From Streptomyces sp. NBC_01210 (lineage in GTDB: Bacteria; Actinomycetota; Actinomycetes; Streptomycetales; Streptomycetaceae): a DNA stretch of 64,000 bases. The stretch lies in assembly GCF_036010325.1 (NCBI RefSeq), contig NZ_CP108549.1, positions 6,696,001 to 6,760,000 of the forward strand, written 5' to 3'. The notes below the pieces were generated by a model. It did no database searches and was not told the DNA's origin. It worked only from the letters and a program-made list of their open reading frames with translations. Shown piece by piece: positions 24,937 through 34,243 of this stretch. Within the stretch, counting starts at the first letter, position 1. Each line of letters opens with the position of its first letter. The position numbers were made by a program, and so were the translations under genes.

Positions 24937-26451
24937 ATGGACAACCGCTTCCAGGTGCAGGACCGCTACGCGGACGGTGCACAGTTCATCGGCGGGCGGC
25001 TGCAGCCCGGCACCTCAGGACATACGCAGGACATCGTGAACCCGGCGACCGGCGAGCTGATCCACGGCTACGAGCTGGCGGGGACCGCCGACGTCGACGC
25101 GGCCGTGGCTGCCGCCCGCGCGGCCTTCCCCGGCTGGGCGGGCGCCACCCCGGGCGAGCGCTCCGACGCCCTGCACCGCTTCGCGTCCGTGCTCGCCGAG
25201 CAGGCGGCCGACTTCGCGTATGCCGAGTCCCTGCAGTGCGGCAAGCCCATCAAACTCACCACCGAGTTCGACGTGCCCGGCACCGTCGACAACACCGCCT
25301 TCTTCGCCGGCGCGGCCCGCCATCTCCAAGGGCAGTCCGCGGGCGAGTACAGCGGTGACCACACCTCGTACGTACGCCGCGAGGCGATCGGTGTCGTCGG
25401 CTCCATCGCGCCCTGGAACTATCCGCTCCAGATGGCCGCCTGGAAGGTCCTGCCGGCCATCGCCGCGGGCAACACCATCGTGCTGAAGCCCGCCGAGATC
25501 ACCCCGCTCACCTCGCTGATGTTCGCCGAGGCGGCGAAGGAGGCCGGGATTCCCGACGGCGTCGTCAATATCGTCAATGGCGCGGGCCGGGAAGCGGGCG
25601 AACACCTGGTGCGTCACCCGGACGTCGTCATGACCTCCTTCACCGGCTCCACCCCGGTCGGCAGGCGGGTCGCCGAGATCGCCACCGCCACCGTCAAACG
25701 CCTCCACCTCGAGCTGGGTGGCAAGGCTCCCTTCGTCGTCTTCGACGACGCCGACCTCGAGGCCGCGGTCAACGGAGCGGTCGCCGCCTCACTCATCAAC
25801 TCCGGCCAGGACTGCACTGCCGCCACCCGCGCCTATGTCCAGCGGCCCCTGTACGACGCCTTCGTCGCCGGAGTCGCCGATCTGATGGCGACCGTCCGCC
25901 TCGGCGACCCCTTCGACCCGTCGACCGACCTCGGCCCGCTCGTCTCGCACCTCCAGCGCGACCGCGTCGCCGGCTTCGTCGACCGGGCACGCGCGTACGC
26001 CACCGTCGTCACCGGCGGCGAAGCGCCCCAGGGAGAACTGAAGGGCGGCGCGTACTACCGCCCCACCCTTGTCGCGGGCGCCGCCCAGGACAGCGAGATC
26101 GTCCAGTCCGAGATCTTCGGCCCGGTCCTGGTCGTGCTGCCCTTCGACTCCGACGACGAGGGCATCGCGCTGGCCAATGACACTCCCTACGGCCTCGCCG
26201 CCTCCGCCTGGAGCCGTGACGTCTTCCGCGCGAACCGCGCCACCCGCGAGATCAAGGCGGGCTGCGTCTGGGTCAACGACCACATCCCGATCATCAGCGA
26301 GATGCCGCACGGCGGCTACAAGGCCTCGGGCTTCGGAAAGGACATGTCGGCGTATTCCTTCGAGGAGTACACGCAGGTCAAGCATGTGATGTACGACAAC
26401 ACGGCGACAGTTCGCAAGGACTGGCACCGCACCATCTTCGGCGACCGCTAG
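24937..26451 (+). CDS. Gamma-aminobutyraldehyde dehydrogenase-type ALDH, second copy
   Basis: A 504-residue aldehyde dehydrogenase with E259 (HLELGGKAP) and C293 (GQDCTAAT). The N-terminus (QFIGGRLQPGTSGHTQDIVNPATGE) and the long C-terminal extension after HVMYD distinguish it from the copy at 15705. It heads an apparent operon with potD, potA, potB, potC and an FAD oxidase, so it probably oxidises the aminoaldehyde made from imported polyamines. The ATG at 24937 follows GGAGTGAG; an in-frame GTG at 24928 is less likely. Confidence 0.9.
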   Translation: MDNRFQVQDRYADGAQFIGGRLQPGTSGHTQDIVNPATGELIHGYELAGTADVDAAVAAARAAFPGWAGATPGERSDALHRFASVLAEQAADFAYAESLQCGKPIKLTTEFDVPGTVDNTAFFAGAARHLQGQSAGEYSGDHTSYVRREAIGVVGSIAPWNYPLQMAAWKVLPAIAAGNTIVLKPAEITPLTSLMFAEAAKEAGIPDGVVNIVNGAGREAGEHLVRHPDVVMTSFTGSTPVGRRVAEIATATVKRLHLELGGKAPFVVFDDADLEAAVNGAVAASLINSGQDCTAATRAYVQRPLYDAFVAGVADLMATVRLGDPFDPSTDLGPLVSHLQRDRVAGFVDRARAYATVVTGGEAPQGELKGGAYYRPTLVAGAAQDSEIVQSEIFGPVLVVLPFDSDDEGIALANDTPYGLAASAWSRDVFRANRATREIKAGCVWVNDHIPIISEMPHGGYKASGFGKDMSAYSFEEYTQVKHVMYDNTATVRKDWHRTIFGDR

Positions 26452-26500
26452 CAGCTCAGCTCAGCTCAGCTTGGCCACCCCACCCCACCCCACCCCAGAC
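26452..26500 (+). repeat. Two adjacent 5-bp simple repeats
   Basis: About three copies of AGCTC (26455-26470) are followed at 26475-26496 by four or more copies of CCACC, in the spacer between the ALDH gene and potD. Such short tandem repeats are prone to slippage and could change the spacing within the operon transcript. Confidence 0.8.
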
Positions 26501-26554
26501 CAGTCCAGCCCAGCGCCGCCCGACCAGCGGCACCATCCCGAAAGGGCACAGCGC

Positions 26555-27802
26555 ATGGATCAGCACGAGCCGGACGTCCTGTCCGCGGCCCAACTCGCGG
26601 CGATGCGACGGAGCATCACCAGCGGCCGGGGCGCCCTCTCCCGGCGTGCGATGCTGCGCGCCGGCGGCATAGGCGCGCTCACCATTGGCGGACTCGCCTC
26701 CCTGAGCGCCTGCGGCATCCCGCCCGCCAAGCGCGAGGGCGGCGCGGAGGCCTCGGACGACCACTCGGACCAGGAGAAGCAGATCAGCTTCTCCAACTGG
26801 ACCGAGTACATGGACGTCAGTGAGGACGAGAAGAGCCGTCCGACGCTCAATGAGTTCACCAAACGCACCGGGATCAAGGTCAAGTACACGGAGGACATCA
26901 ACGACAACGTCGAGTTCTTCGGCAAGATCCAGCCGCAGCTCGCGGCTGGCCAGGACACCGGCCGTGACCTGATCAATGTCACGGACTGGCTGGCTGCCCG
27001 CATGATCCGGCTCGGCTGGGTGCAGAAGCTGGACCCGTCGCTGCTGCCGCACGCCTACGCCAATCTCTCCCCGCAGTTCCGCAGCCCGGACTGGGACCCG
27101 GGGCGCGCCTACTCCTACCCCTGGACCGGAATTCCGGCCGTCATCGCCTACAACGTCAAGGCGACCGGCGGCAAGAAGGTCGACTCCGTGACCCAACTGC
27201 TGGACGACCCGACCCTCAAGGGCCGGGTCAGCTTTCTCACCGAGATGCGCGACACGGTCGGCCTGACCCTGCTCGACCTGGGCAAGGACCCGGCCAAGGT
27301 CACCGACGCCGACTACGACGCCGCCATCAACCGGCTCCAGAAGGGCGTCGACAAGAAGCAGATCCGCCGCTTCACCGGCAACGACTACACCTCGGACCTC
27401 GACAAGGGTGACATCGCCGCCTGCGTCGCCTGGGCCGGTGACCTGATCCAGCTGCAGGCCGACAACCCCGACATCAAGTTCGCGATCCCGGCCGCCGGTT
27501 ATATGACGGCCACCGACAATCTCCTGGTCCCGGCGCACGCCAGGCACCAGAAGAACGCCACCCGGCTCATCGACTACTACTACGAGCTCCCGGTGGCCGC
27601 ACAGCTCGCCGCGTACATCAACTACGTGTGCCCGGTCGCCGGAGTCGGCCCCGAGCTCGCGAAGATCGACCCGGAGCTGGCCAAGAACCCGCTGATCATC
27701 CCGGACGCGGCCATGGCGGCCAAGTCCCACTCCTTCCGCTCGCTGAGCAGCAAGGAAGAGACGGCCTACGAAGAGAAGTTCGCCAAGCTCATCGGCGCCT
27801 GA
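26555..27802 (+). CDS. potD: Spermidine/putrescine ABC transporter binding lipoprotein
   Basis: A 415-residue PotD-type protein. An unusually long N-terminal tail (MDQHEPDVLSAAQLAAMRRS) precedes a twin-arginine LSRRAMLRAGG and a lipobox LSAC near residue 50. The body matches the orphan binding protein at 18375 (ISFSNWTEYMDVSED, TGIKVKYTEDINDNVEFFGKI, FTGNDYTSDLDKGDIAACVAWAGDLIQLQADN). The ATG at 26555 is preceded by AAAGGG. It sits between an ALDH gene and potABC and supplies polyamine to that importer. Confidence 0.92.
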   Translation: MDQHEPDVLSAAQLAAMRRSITSGRGALSRRAMLRAGGIGALTIGGLASLSACGIPPAKREGGAEASDDHSDQEKQISFSNWTEYMDVSEDEKSRPTLNEFTKRTGIKVKYTEDINDNVEFFGKIQPQLAAGQDTGRDLINVTDWLAARMIRLGWVQKLDPSLLPHAYANLSPQFRSPDWDPGRAYSYPWTGIPAVIAYNVKATGGKKVDSVTQLLDDPTLKGRVSFLTEMRDTVGLTLLDLGKDPAKVTDADYDAAINRLQKGVDKKQIRRFTGNDYTSDLDKGDIAACVAWAGDLIQLQADNPDIKFAIPAAGYMTATDNLLVPAHARHQKNATRLIDYYYELPVAAQLAAYINYVCPVAGVGPELAKIDPELAKNPLIIPDAAMAAKSHSFRSLSSKEETAYEEKFAKLIGA

Positions 27803-27841
27803 CCTGCCCTTCTCCCTCCGACACCACTGGGATCGCGACCC

Positions 27842-28993
27842 ATGACCGAAAAGACAGAAGGCGGCGACGTCCGCCTCTCCGGGATCAGCAAGACTTATGG
27901 CTCCTTCACGGCCGTCCACCCGCTGGACCTGACCGTCCCGCAGGGCTCCTTCTTCGCCCTGCTCGGCGCCTCCGGGTGCGGGAAGACCACCACACTGCGG
28001 ATGATCGCCGGACTGGAGGACCCGAGCACCGGGAGCGTCTTCCTCGGCGGCAAGGACGTCACCCACCTGCCGCCGTACAAGCGCCCGGTCAACACCGTCT
28101 TCCAGTCGTACGCGCTCTTCCCGCACCTCGACATCTACGAGAACGTCGCGTTCGGGCTGCGCCGCCGCGGCATCAAGTCGGTGAAGAAGCAGGTCGGCGA
28201 CATGCTCGACCTCGTCGAGCTGGGCGACTTCGCCAAGCGCAAGCCGCATCAGCTCTCTGGCGGTCAGCAGCAGCGCGTCGCCGTCGCCCGCGCGCTCATC
28301 AACCACCCGCAGGTGCTGCTCCTCGACGAGCCGCTCGGCGCCCTCGACCTCAAGCTGCGCCGCCAGATGCAGCTCGAGCTCAAGCGCATCCAGACCGAGG
28401 TCGGCATCACATTCGTCCATGTCACCCACGACCAGGAAGAGGCCATGACCATGGCCGACACCATCGCGGTGATGAACGGCGGACGGGTCGAGCAGCTCGG
28501 CGCACCTGCCGAGCTCTACGAGAACCCACAGACCACCTTCGTCGCCAACTTCCTGGGCACCTCCAACCTCATCGAGGCCGAGGTCGCCCAGAACAGCGGC
28601 GGCGAAGTCGTCGTCACGGCCGCGGACGCCAAGCTGCGGCTGCCCGCCGAGCGCTGTGCCACCCAGCCCCGTACCGGCGGAAAGCTGCTGGTCGGCGTGC
28701 GCCCGGAGAAGATCTCGCTGGCGCACGCGGACGACGCGGGCACGATAGCCGACGGCCGCAACCGGTTCACCGGGAAGATCGCCGACTCCAGCTTCATCGG
28801 CGTCTCCACGCAGTTCGTCATCGACAGCCCGGTCTGTCCGGAGCTCGAGGTGTACGTACAGAACATCGAGCGGGACCCGCGTCTGGTCCCCGGCGCCGAG
28901 GTCGTCCTGCACTGGAACCCCGAGCACACCTTCGGTCTCGACGCGGCCCAGGACATCGACGCCGGTGTGGAGACGGTGGAGGAGACGCCATGA
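27842..28993 (+). CDS. potA: Polyamine ABC transporter ATPase
   Basis: A 383-residue ABC ATPase: Walker A GASGCGKT (42-49), Q-loop VFQSYALFPH, signature LSGGQ (138-142), Walker B LLLDEPLGALD (159-169), H-loop VTHDQEEAM. A C-terminal TOBE domain (about 285-365, VGVRPEKISLA...) matches PotA. Its TGA overlaps the potB ATG (ATGA). Confidence 0.94.
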   Translation: MTEKTEGGDVRLSGISKTYGSFTAVHPLDLTVPQGSFFALLGASGCGKTTTLRMIAGLEDPSTGSVFLGGKDVTHLPPYKRPVNTVFQSYALFPHLDIYENVAFGLRRRGIKSVKKQVGDMLDLVELGDFAKRKPHQLSGGQQQRVAVARALINHPQVLLLDEPLGALDLKLRRQMQLELKRIQTEVGITFVHVTHDQEEAMTMADTIAVMNGGRVEQLGAPAELYENPQTTFVANFLGTSNLIEAEVAQNSGGEVVVTAADAKLRLPAERCATQPRTGGKLLVGVRPEKISLAHADDAGTIADGRNRFTGKIADSSFIGVSTQFVIDSPVCPELEVYVQNIERDPRLVPGAEVVLHWNPEHTFGLDAAQDIDAGVETVEETP

Positions 28994-29925
28994 CGGTCAC
29001 CGAGGCACCGCCCGCCGCGCCGGTCCCCGAGCCGGTCGAGCCGGTCGTCCACAAACAGTCCGTCCGCCGGAAGCTGATCCCGTACTGGTTGCTGCTGCCC
29101 GGCATCCTGTGGCTGGTCGTCTTCTTCGCGCTGCCGATGGTCTACCAGGCCTCGACCTCCGTGCAGACGGGGTCGCTGGAGGAGGGCTTCAAGGTCACCT
29201 GGCACGTCCAGACCTACTGGGACGCGCTCACCGAGTACTACCCGCAGTTCCTGCGCTCGGTGCTGTACGCCGGCACGGCCACGATCCTGTGTCTGCTGCT
29301 CGGTTACCCGCTCGCGTATCTGATCGCGTTCAAGGCGGGCCGCTGGCGCAATCTGCTGCTGGTCCTGGTCATCGCGCCGTTCTTCACCAGCTTCCTGATC
29401 CGTACGCTCGCCTGGAAGACGATCCTCGCGGACGGCGGACCGGTGGTGGACGTCCTGAACAGCGTCGGCTTCCTGGACGTCACCAGCTGGCTCGGAATGA
29501 CCGAGGGGAACCGGCTGCTCGCCACTCCGCTCGCGGTGGTCTGCGGACTCACGTACAACTTCCTGCCGTTCATGGTCCTGCCGCTGTACACCTCACTGGA
29601 GCGGATCGACCCACGGCTCCACGAGGCGGCGGGCGATCTGTACGCGAAGTCGTCCACCACCTTCCGCAAGGTGACCTTCCCGCTGTCCATGCCGGGCGTC
29701 GTCTCCGGAACACTGCTGACCTTCATCCCGGCCAGCGGCGACTACGTCAACGCCGAACTGCTCGGCTCCACGGACACCAAGATGGTCGGCAACGTCATCC
29801 AGTCGCAGTTCCTGAGGGTGCTCGACTATCCGACCGCGGCCGCGCTGTCCTTCATTCTCATGGCGGTCGTGCTGATCATGGTCACCGTCTACATCCGCCG
29901 GGCCGGGACGGAGGATCTCGTCTGA
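28990..29925 (+). CDS. potB: Polyamine ABC transporter permease
   Basis: A 311-residue membrane protein with six helices. The first begins at about residue 32 (YWLLLPGILWLVVFFALPMVYQ), and the EAA loop HEAAGDLYAKSSTTFRKVTFPLSMPG is near residue 215. This is a PotB-type inner-membrane subunit pairing with PotC. It overlaps potA upstream and potC downstream (TGATG). Confidence 0.93.
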   Translation: MTVTEAPPAAPVPEPVEPVVHKQSVRRKLIPYWLLLPGILWLVVFFALPMVYQASTSVQTGSLEEGFKVTWHVQTYWDALTEYYPQFLRSVLYAGTATILCLLLGYPLAYLIAFKAGRWRNLLLVLVIAPFFTSFLIRTLAWKTILADGGPVVDVLNSVGFLDVTSWLGMTEGNRLLATPLAVVCGLTYNFLPFMVLPLYTSLERIDPRLHEAAGDLYAKSSTTFRKVTFPLSMPGVVSGTLLTFIPASGDYVNAELLGSTDTKMVGNVIQSQFLRVLDYPTAAALSFILMAVVLIMVTVYIRRAGTEDLV

Positions 29926-30722
29926 TGCGTTGGATACGACAGAACCTTGTGGTCATCGCGGGACTGCTCACGCTCGCTTACATGATCCTGCCGAACATCG
30001 TCGTGATGGTGTTCTCGTTCAACAAGCCGGCCGGCCGCTTCAACTACGCCTGGCAGGAGTTCTCCACCGACGCCTGGAAGGACCCGTGCGGTGTCGCCGA
30101 TATGTGCGGCTCGCTCTCGCTCTCCCTCCAGATCGCCCTCTGGGCCACGATCGGCTCCACCCTCCTCGGTTCGATGATCGCCTTCGCGCTGGTCCGCTAC
30201 CGCTTCCGGGCGCGCGGCGCGATCAACTCACTGATCTTCCTGCCGATGGCGATGCCCGAGGTGGTCATGGCCGCCTCGCTGCTCACGCTCTTCCTCAACC
30301 TGGGTGCGGAGCTGGGCTTCTGGACCATCCTCATCGCGCACACCATGTTCTGTCTGAGCTTCGTGGTGGTGGCGGTCAAGGCGCGTGTGCTGTCGATGGA
30401 CCCCCGCCTCGAGGAGGCGGCCCGCGACCTCTATGCCGGACCTGTGCAGACGTTCGTACGGGTGACGCTGCCGATCGCCGCTCCCGGCATCGCTGCCGGT
30501 GCGATGCTCGCGTTCGCGCTCTCGTTCGACGACTTCATCATCACCAACTTCAACTCGGGCAACACCGTCACCTTCCCCATGTTCGTGTGGGGCTCGGCCC
30601 AGCGCGGTACGCCCGTCCAGATCAACGTCATCGGCACGGCCATGTTCGTCATCGCCGTACTGGTCGTGGTCACCGGCCAGCTCATCAGCAGCCGGCGGAA
30701 GAACAGCGCACTGCTCAAGTAG
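29925..30722 (+). CDS. potC: Polyamine ABC transporter permease
   Basis: A 265-residue membrane protein with the PotC layout: NLVVIAGLLTLAYMILPNIVVMVFSFN at the N-terminus, the EAA loop EEAARDLYAGPVQTFVRVTLPIAAPG near residue 165, and FALSFDDFIITNFNSGNTVTFP. It forms the second permease subunit and is translationally coupled to potB. Confidence 0.93.
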   Translation: MRWIRQNLVVIAGLLTLAYMILPNIVVMVFSFNKPAGRFNYAWQEFSTDAWKDPCGVADMCGSLSLSLQIALWATIGSTLLGSMIAFALVRYRFRARGAINSLIFLPMAMPEVVMAASLLTLFLNLGAELGFWTILIAHTMFCLSFVVVAVKARVLSMDPRLEEAARDLYAGPVQTFVRVTLPIAAPGIAAGAMLAFALSFDDFIITNFNSGNTVTFPMFVWGSAQRGTPVQINVIGTAMFVIAVLVVVTGQLISSRRKNSALLK

Positions 30723-30742
30723 CCCCTGAAGGAGTGGAAACC

Positions 30743-32155
30743 ATGGCCCCAGCTGCCATGACCTTTGCCTCATCACTCTCCGACGCCCAGCCCGTCTCCT
30801 ATTGGCTGGACGACCCCGCAAAGCCGGGAGCACTGCCCGCACTCACCGGCGACGAGCGCTGCGACCTCCTTGTCGTCGGCGGCGGCTACAGCGGACTGTG
30901 GACCGCGCTGCTGGCCAAGGAGCGCGACCCCGCGCGGGATGTCGTACTGATCGAAGGGCGCGAGGTGGGCTGGGCCGCCTCGGGCCGCAACGGCGGCTTC
31001 TGCGCCGCCTCCCTCACCCACGGCTTCGGCAACGGACTCGCCCGCTGGCCCGGTGAGCTGGCCAAGCTCGAGGAGCTCGGCGACCGCAATCTCGACGCCA
31101 TCGAGGCTGCGGTCGCCAGGTACGGCTTCGACTGTGACTTCGAGCGCACCGGTGAGATCGACGTCGCCACCGAGCCGTACCAGCTCGAAGAGCTCCACCA
31201 GATGTTTGAGGAGGCGACCGGGCTGGGCTTCACCGGCCTCGAATTCCTCGACCAGGACGCGCTGCGCGCCGAGGTGAACTCCCCGACCTTCCTCGGCGGG
31301 CTCTGGGACCGGCGCGGCGTCGCCATGCTGCACCCGGCGAAGCTCGCCTGGGGTCTGAAGCAGGCCTGTATGGACCTCGGCGTACGCGTCTACGAGAACA
31401 CCCGCGGCCTGGACCTCACGGCGTCCGGCGCCGGCATGTCGGTCCGCACCCCGTACGGCCGGGTCTTCGCCCACCGGGTCGCGCTCGGTACGAACGTCTT
31501 CCCGTCGCTGGTCAAGCGGCTGCGCCCGTACACCGTCCCGGTCTACGACTACGCCTTGATGACCGAACCGCTCAGCGCGGAGCAGCTCGGCGCGATCGGC
31601 TGGAAGAGGCGGCAGGGACTCGGCGACAGCGCGAACCAGTTCCACTACTTCCGGATCACCGCCGACCACCGCATCCTGTGGGGCGGTTACGACGCGATCT
31701 ATCCGTACGGCGGCAAGGTCAGCGCCGAAATGGACCACCGGCCGGAGACCTATCTCAAGCTCGCCGAACACTTCTTCCGCTGCTTCCCGCAGCTGGAGGG
31801 GCTGCGCTTCAGCCATGCCTGGGGCGGCGCGATCGACACCTGCTCGCGTTTCTCCGCCTTCTTCGGGACGGCGCACGGCGGCAAGGTCGCCTATGCAGCC
31901 GGGTTTACGGGACTCGGCGTCGGCGCCACCCGCTTCGGCGGGGACGTCATGCTCGACCTCCTCTCCGGCGAGCGGACCGAGCGCACCGAGCTGGAGATGG
32001 TGCGCAGCAAGCCGCTGCCGTTCCCGCCCGAGCCCGTCGCCTGGGCCGGTATCGGACTCACCAAATGGGCCCTGGCCAGGGCGGATGCCAACGGTGGCCG
32101 CCGCAACGTGTGGCTTCGGACCCTGGACAGGCTCGGCCTCGGCTTCGACAGCTAG
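30743..32155 (+). CDS. FAD-dependent oxidoreductase, gamma-glutamylputrescine oxidase-like
   Basis: A 470-residue DAO-family flavoprotein. The FAD-binding motif is VVGGGYSGLW (residues 45-53), with SGRNGGFC and a C-terminal AYAAGFTGLGVGATRFGGDVMLDLL typical of PuuB-like oxidases. It probably oxidises a polyamine or gamma-glutamyl-polyamine to the aldehyde that the operon's ALDH then uses. The ATG at 30743 follows GAAGGAGTGG, 20 bases after potC. No gamma-glutamylputrescine synthetase gene (puuA) lies in the window, so the free amine may be the substrate. Confidence 0.87.
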   Translation: MAPAAMTFASSLSDAQPVSYWLDDPAKPGALPALTGDERCDLLVVGGGYSGLWTALLAKERDPARDVVLIEGREVGWAASGRNGGFCAASLTHGFGNGLARWPGELAKLEELGDRNLDAIEAAVARYGFDCDFERTGEIDVATEPYQLEELHQMFEEATGLGFTGLEFLDQDALRAEVNSPTFLGGLWDRRGVAMLHPAKLAWGLKQACMDLGVRVYENTRGLDLTASGAGMSVRTPYGRVFAHRVALGTNVFPSLVKRLRPYTVPVYDYALMTEPLSAEQLGAIGWKRRQGLGDSANQFHYFRITADHRILWGGYDAIYPYGGKVSAEMDHRPETYLKLAEHFFRCFPQLEGLRFSHAWGGAIDTCSRFSAFFGTAHGGKVAYAAGFTGLGVGATRFGGDVMLDLLSGERTERTELEMVRSKPLPFPPEPVAWAGIGLTKWALARADANGGRRNVWLRTLDRLGLGFDS

Positions 32156-32211
32156 GTCGTCTCGATCGATGCGATCGCGCTTTCCACGATCGTGCCTGCC
32201 CACCAGTACGC

Positions 32212-32240
32212 GGCCGGGCCCGCAAAAACGGGCCCCGGCC
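32212..32240 (+). terminator. Hairpin terminator after the polyamine operon
   Basis: GGCCGGGCCCG (32212-32222) pairs with CGGGCCCCGGCC (32229-32240) with one bulged base and an A-rich loop (CAAAAA). It lies 57 bases after the oxidase stop, between this operon and the chitinase promoter. The remaining 32156-32366 spacer shows no supportable gene. Confidence 0.65.
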
Positions 32241-32366
32241 AGCAGTTCGGCGTCCAGCACGGTGGGGTGGCGGAGGGCGGCGGCGATGGTGTGCCGGGAG
32301 CCGGCAGCGAAGCGGCTCAGGCAGCCGGCTCGGGTTGAGTGAGGGGCGGGAGCGCCGCCAGAGGTC

Positions 32367-32396
32367 TTGACAACCGCATTGGTCTGGACCATGTTG
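32367..32396 (+). promoter_or_regulatory. Chitinase promoter with DasR-type (dre) operator
   Basis: TTGACA at 32367-32372 is a consensus -35 element. TGGTCTGGACCA at 32380-32391 differs by one base from the DasR-responsive element TGGTCTAGACCA and would cover the spacer and -10 region. DasR represses chitinase and GlcNAc genes in Streptomyces and is released by amino-sugar phosphates, so this site explains chitin control of the downstream gene. The -10 sequence is weak. Confidence 0.75.
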
Positions 32397-32440
32397 TGCG
32401 CGTCGCTCCCCCTCCATTCCCCCCATGCCCGGAGGCAGTT

Positions 32441-34243
32441 GTGCACCGCACCAGACTCTTGGCCGCTCTGTCGGCGGCCGCTCTCGCCCTCAGCGGACTC
32501 GTCGCCACGGCATCGTCCGCCGGAGCGGCCGACACCGAACTCGCCCGCAACGGTGGCTTCGAGACCGGCCTCACCGGCTGGAGTTGTACGGCGGGCAGCG
32601 GCGCGGCCGTCAACTCGCCGACCCACAGCGGCAGTTCCGCACTCAAGGCCACCCCGGCGGGCAGTGACAACGCCAACTGCAGCCAGACGGTCACCGTCAA
32701 GCCGAACTCCGACTACACGCTCAGCGGCTGGGTCCAGGGCAGTTACGCCTACCTCGGCGCAGCCGGCACCGGCACCACCGACGTCTCCACCTGGACCTCC
32801 TCGGCACCCAGCTGGCAGCGGCTGTCGACCACGTTCCGTACGGGCACGTCGACCACCTCGGTCACGATCTACACCCACGGCTGGTACGGCACCCCCGCCT
32901 ACTACGCCGACGATCTCTCACTGCTCGGGCCGGGCGGCGACCCGGTCCGGATACCGGCCGCCCCCACCGGCCTGTCCGCCGGCGCCCCCGGCTCCACCTC
33001 CGTACCCCTGACCTGGTCCGCATCCTCGGGCGCCACCTCGTACAACGTCTACCGGGGCGGCGCCAAGGTCCTTGATGTCAGCGGGACTTCGGCCACCGTC
33101 ACCGGTCTCGCCCCCTCCACGGCGTACAGCTTCCAGGTGTCCGCGGCCAACGAGGCCGGCGAGTCCACGAAGTCGTCGGCGATCACCGCGACCACCACGG
33201 CGGGCGGTGGCGGCAGCGGCGGCGAACTCCCCGCCCATGCTCTCGTCGGCTATCTGCACGCCGGCTTCGCCAACGGCTCCGGCTATACGCGCATGGCCGA
33301 TGTGCCCGACTCCTGGGACGTCATCAACCTGGCCTTCGGCGAACCGACTTCGGTCACCTCGGGCGATATCCGCTTCAGCCTCTGCCCGGCCACCGAATGC
33401 CCGAACGTCGAGTCCGCCGCCGACTTCAAGGCGGCCGTCAAGGCCAAGCAGGCCGCGGGCAAGAAGGTCCTGATCTCCATCGGCGGCCAGAACGGCCAGG
33501 TGCAGCTCGCCACCACGGCCGCCCGTGACACCTTCGTCTCCTCCGTCTCGAAGATCATCGACGAGTACGGGCTCGACGGCCTGGACATCGACTTCGAGGG
33601 CCACTCCCTCTCCCTGAACACCGGCGACACGGACTTCCGCTCGCCGACTTCGCCGGTGATCGTCAATCTGATCTCGGCGGTCAAGACTCTCAAGGCCAAG
33701 TACGGCTCGAAGTTCGTCCTGACGATGGCCCCGGAGACATTCTTCGTCCAGCTCGGCTACCAGTACTACGGCTCGGGCCCCTGGGGCGGGCAGGACCCGC
33801 GCGCCGGCGCGTACCTCCCGGTCATCCACGCCCTGCGCGACGACCTCACCCTGCTGCATGTCCAGGACTACAACTCGGGCTCGATCATGGGCCTGGACAA
33901 CCAGTACCACTCGATGGGCGGAGCGGACTTCCACATCGCCATGACCGACATGCTGCTGACCGGCTTCCCGGTCGCCGGCGACACCACCAAGGTCTTCCCC
34001 GCCCTGCGCCCGGAGCAGGTCGCCATCGGTCTGCCCGCCTCCACCCAGGCGGGCAACGGCCACACCGCGCCCGCCGAGGTGAACAAGGCGCTGGACTGCC
34101 TGACCAGGAAGACCAACTGCGGCTCGTACCAGACCCATGGCACCTGGCCGGCGCTGCGCGGCCTGATGACCTGGTCGATCAACTGGGACCGCTTCAACCA
34201 GTGGGAGTTCTCGAAGAACTTCGACGCGTATTTCGGAGGCTGA
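32441..34243 (+). CDS. Secreted GH18 chitinase with carbohydrate-binding and FN3 domains
   Basis: A 600-residue secreted enzyme. Signal peptide about 1-28 (cleavage after SSAGA), a beta-sandwich carbohydrate-binding module about 30-165 (ELARNGGFETGLTGWSC... DDLSLLGPG), an FN3 domain about 170-255, a Gly/Ser linker, and a GH18 barrel to the end. The catalytic DGLDIDFE motif spans D379-E386, with E386 the acid/base. It hydrolyses chitin outside the cell. The GTG at 32441 follows GGAGGCAG. The last 50 bases overlap the convergent PAP2 gene. Confidence 0.94.
   Translation: MHRTRLLAALSAAALALSGLVATASSAGAADTELARNGGFETGLTGWSCTAGSGAAVNSPTHSGSSALKATPAGSDNANCSQTVTVKPNSDYTLSGWVQGSYAYLGAAGTGTTDVSTWTSSAPSWQRLSTTFRTGTSTTSVTIYTHGWYGTPAYYADDLSLLGPGGDPVRIPAAPTGLSAGAPGSTSVPLTWSASSGATSYNVYRGGAKVLDVSGTSATVTGLAPSTAYSFQVSAANEAGESTKSSAITATTTAGGGGSGGELPAHALVGYLHAGFANGSGYTRMADVPDSWDVINLAFGEPTSVTSGDIRFSLCPATECPNVESAADFKAAVKAKQAAGKKVLISIGGQNGQVQLATTAARDTFVSSVSKIIDEYGLDGLDIDFEGHSLSLNTGDTDFRSPTSPVIVNLISAVKTLKAKYGSKFVLTMAPETFFVQLGYQYYGSGPWGGQDPRAGAYLPVIHALRDDLTLLHVQDYNSGSIMGLDNQYHSMGGADFHIAMTDMLLTGFPVAGDTTKVFPALRPEQVAIGLPASTQAGNGHTAPAEVNKALDCLTRKTNCGSYQTHGTWPALRGLMTWSINWDRFNQWEFSKNFDAYFGG

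Noticed and set aside
26456..28927. 823-codon minus-strand frame opposite potD and potA
   Set aside because: It lies antisense to two clear transporter genes and has the typical Asp/Val/Gly/Arg composition of a reverse-frame shadow.
32260..32340. Possible minus-strand coding fragment (SRFAAGSRHTIAAALRHPTVLDAELLAGARF) between the oxidase and chitinase genes
   Set aside because: It is short, has no start or ribosome-binding site, and lies between a terminator hairpin and the chitinase promoter. I cannot link it to a family.
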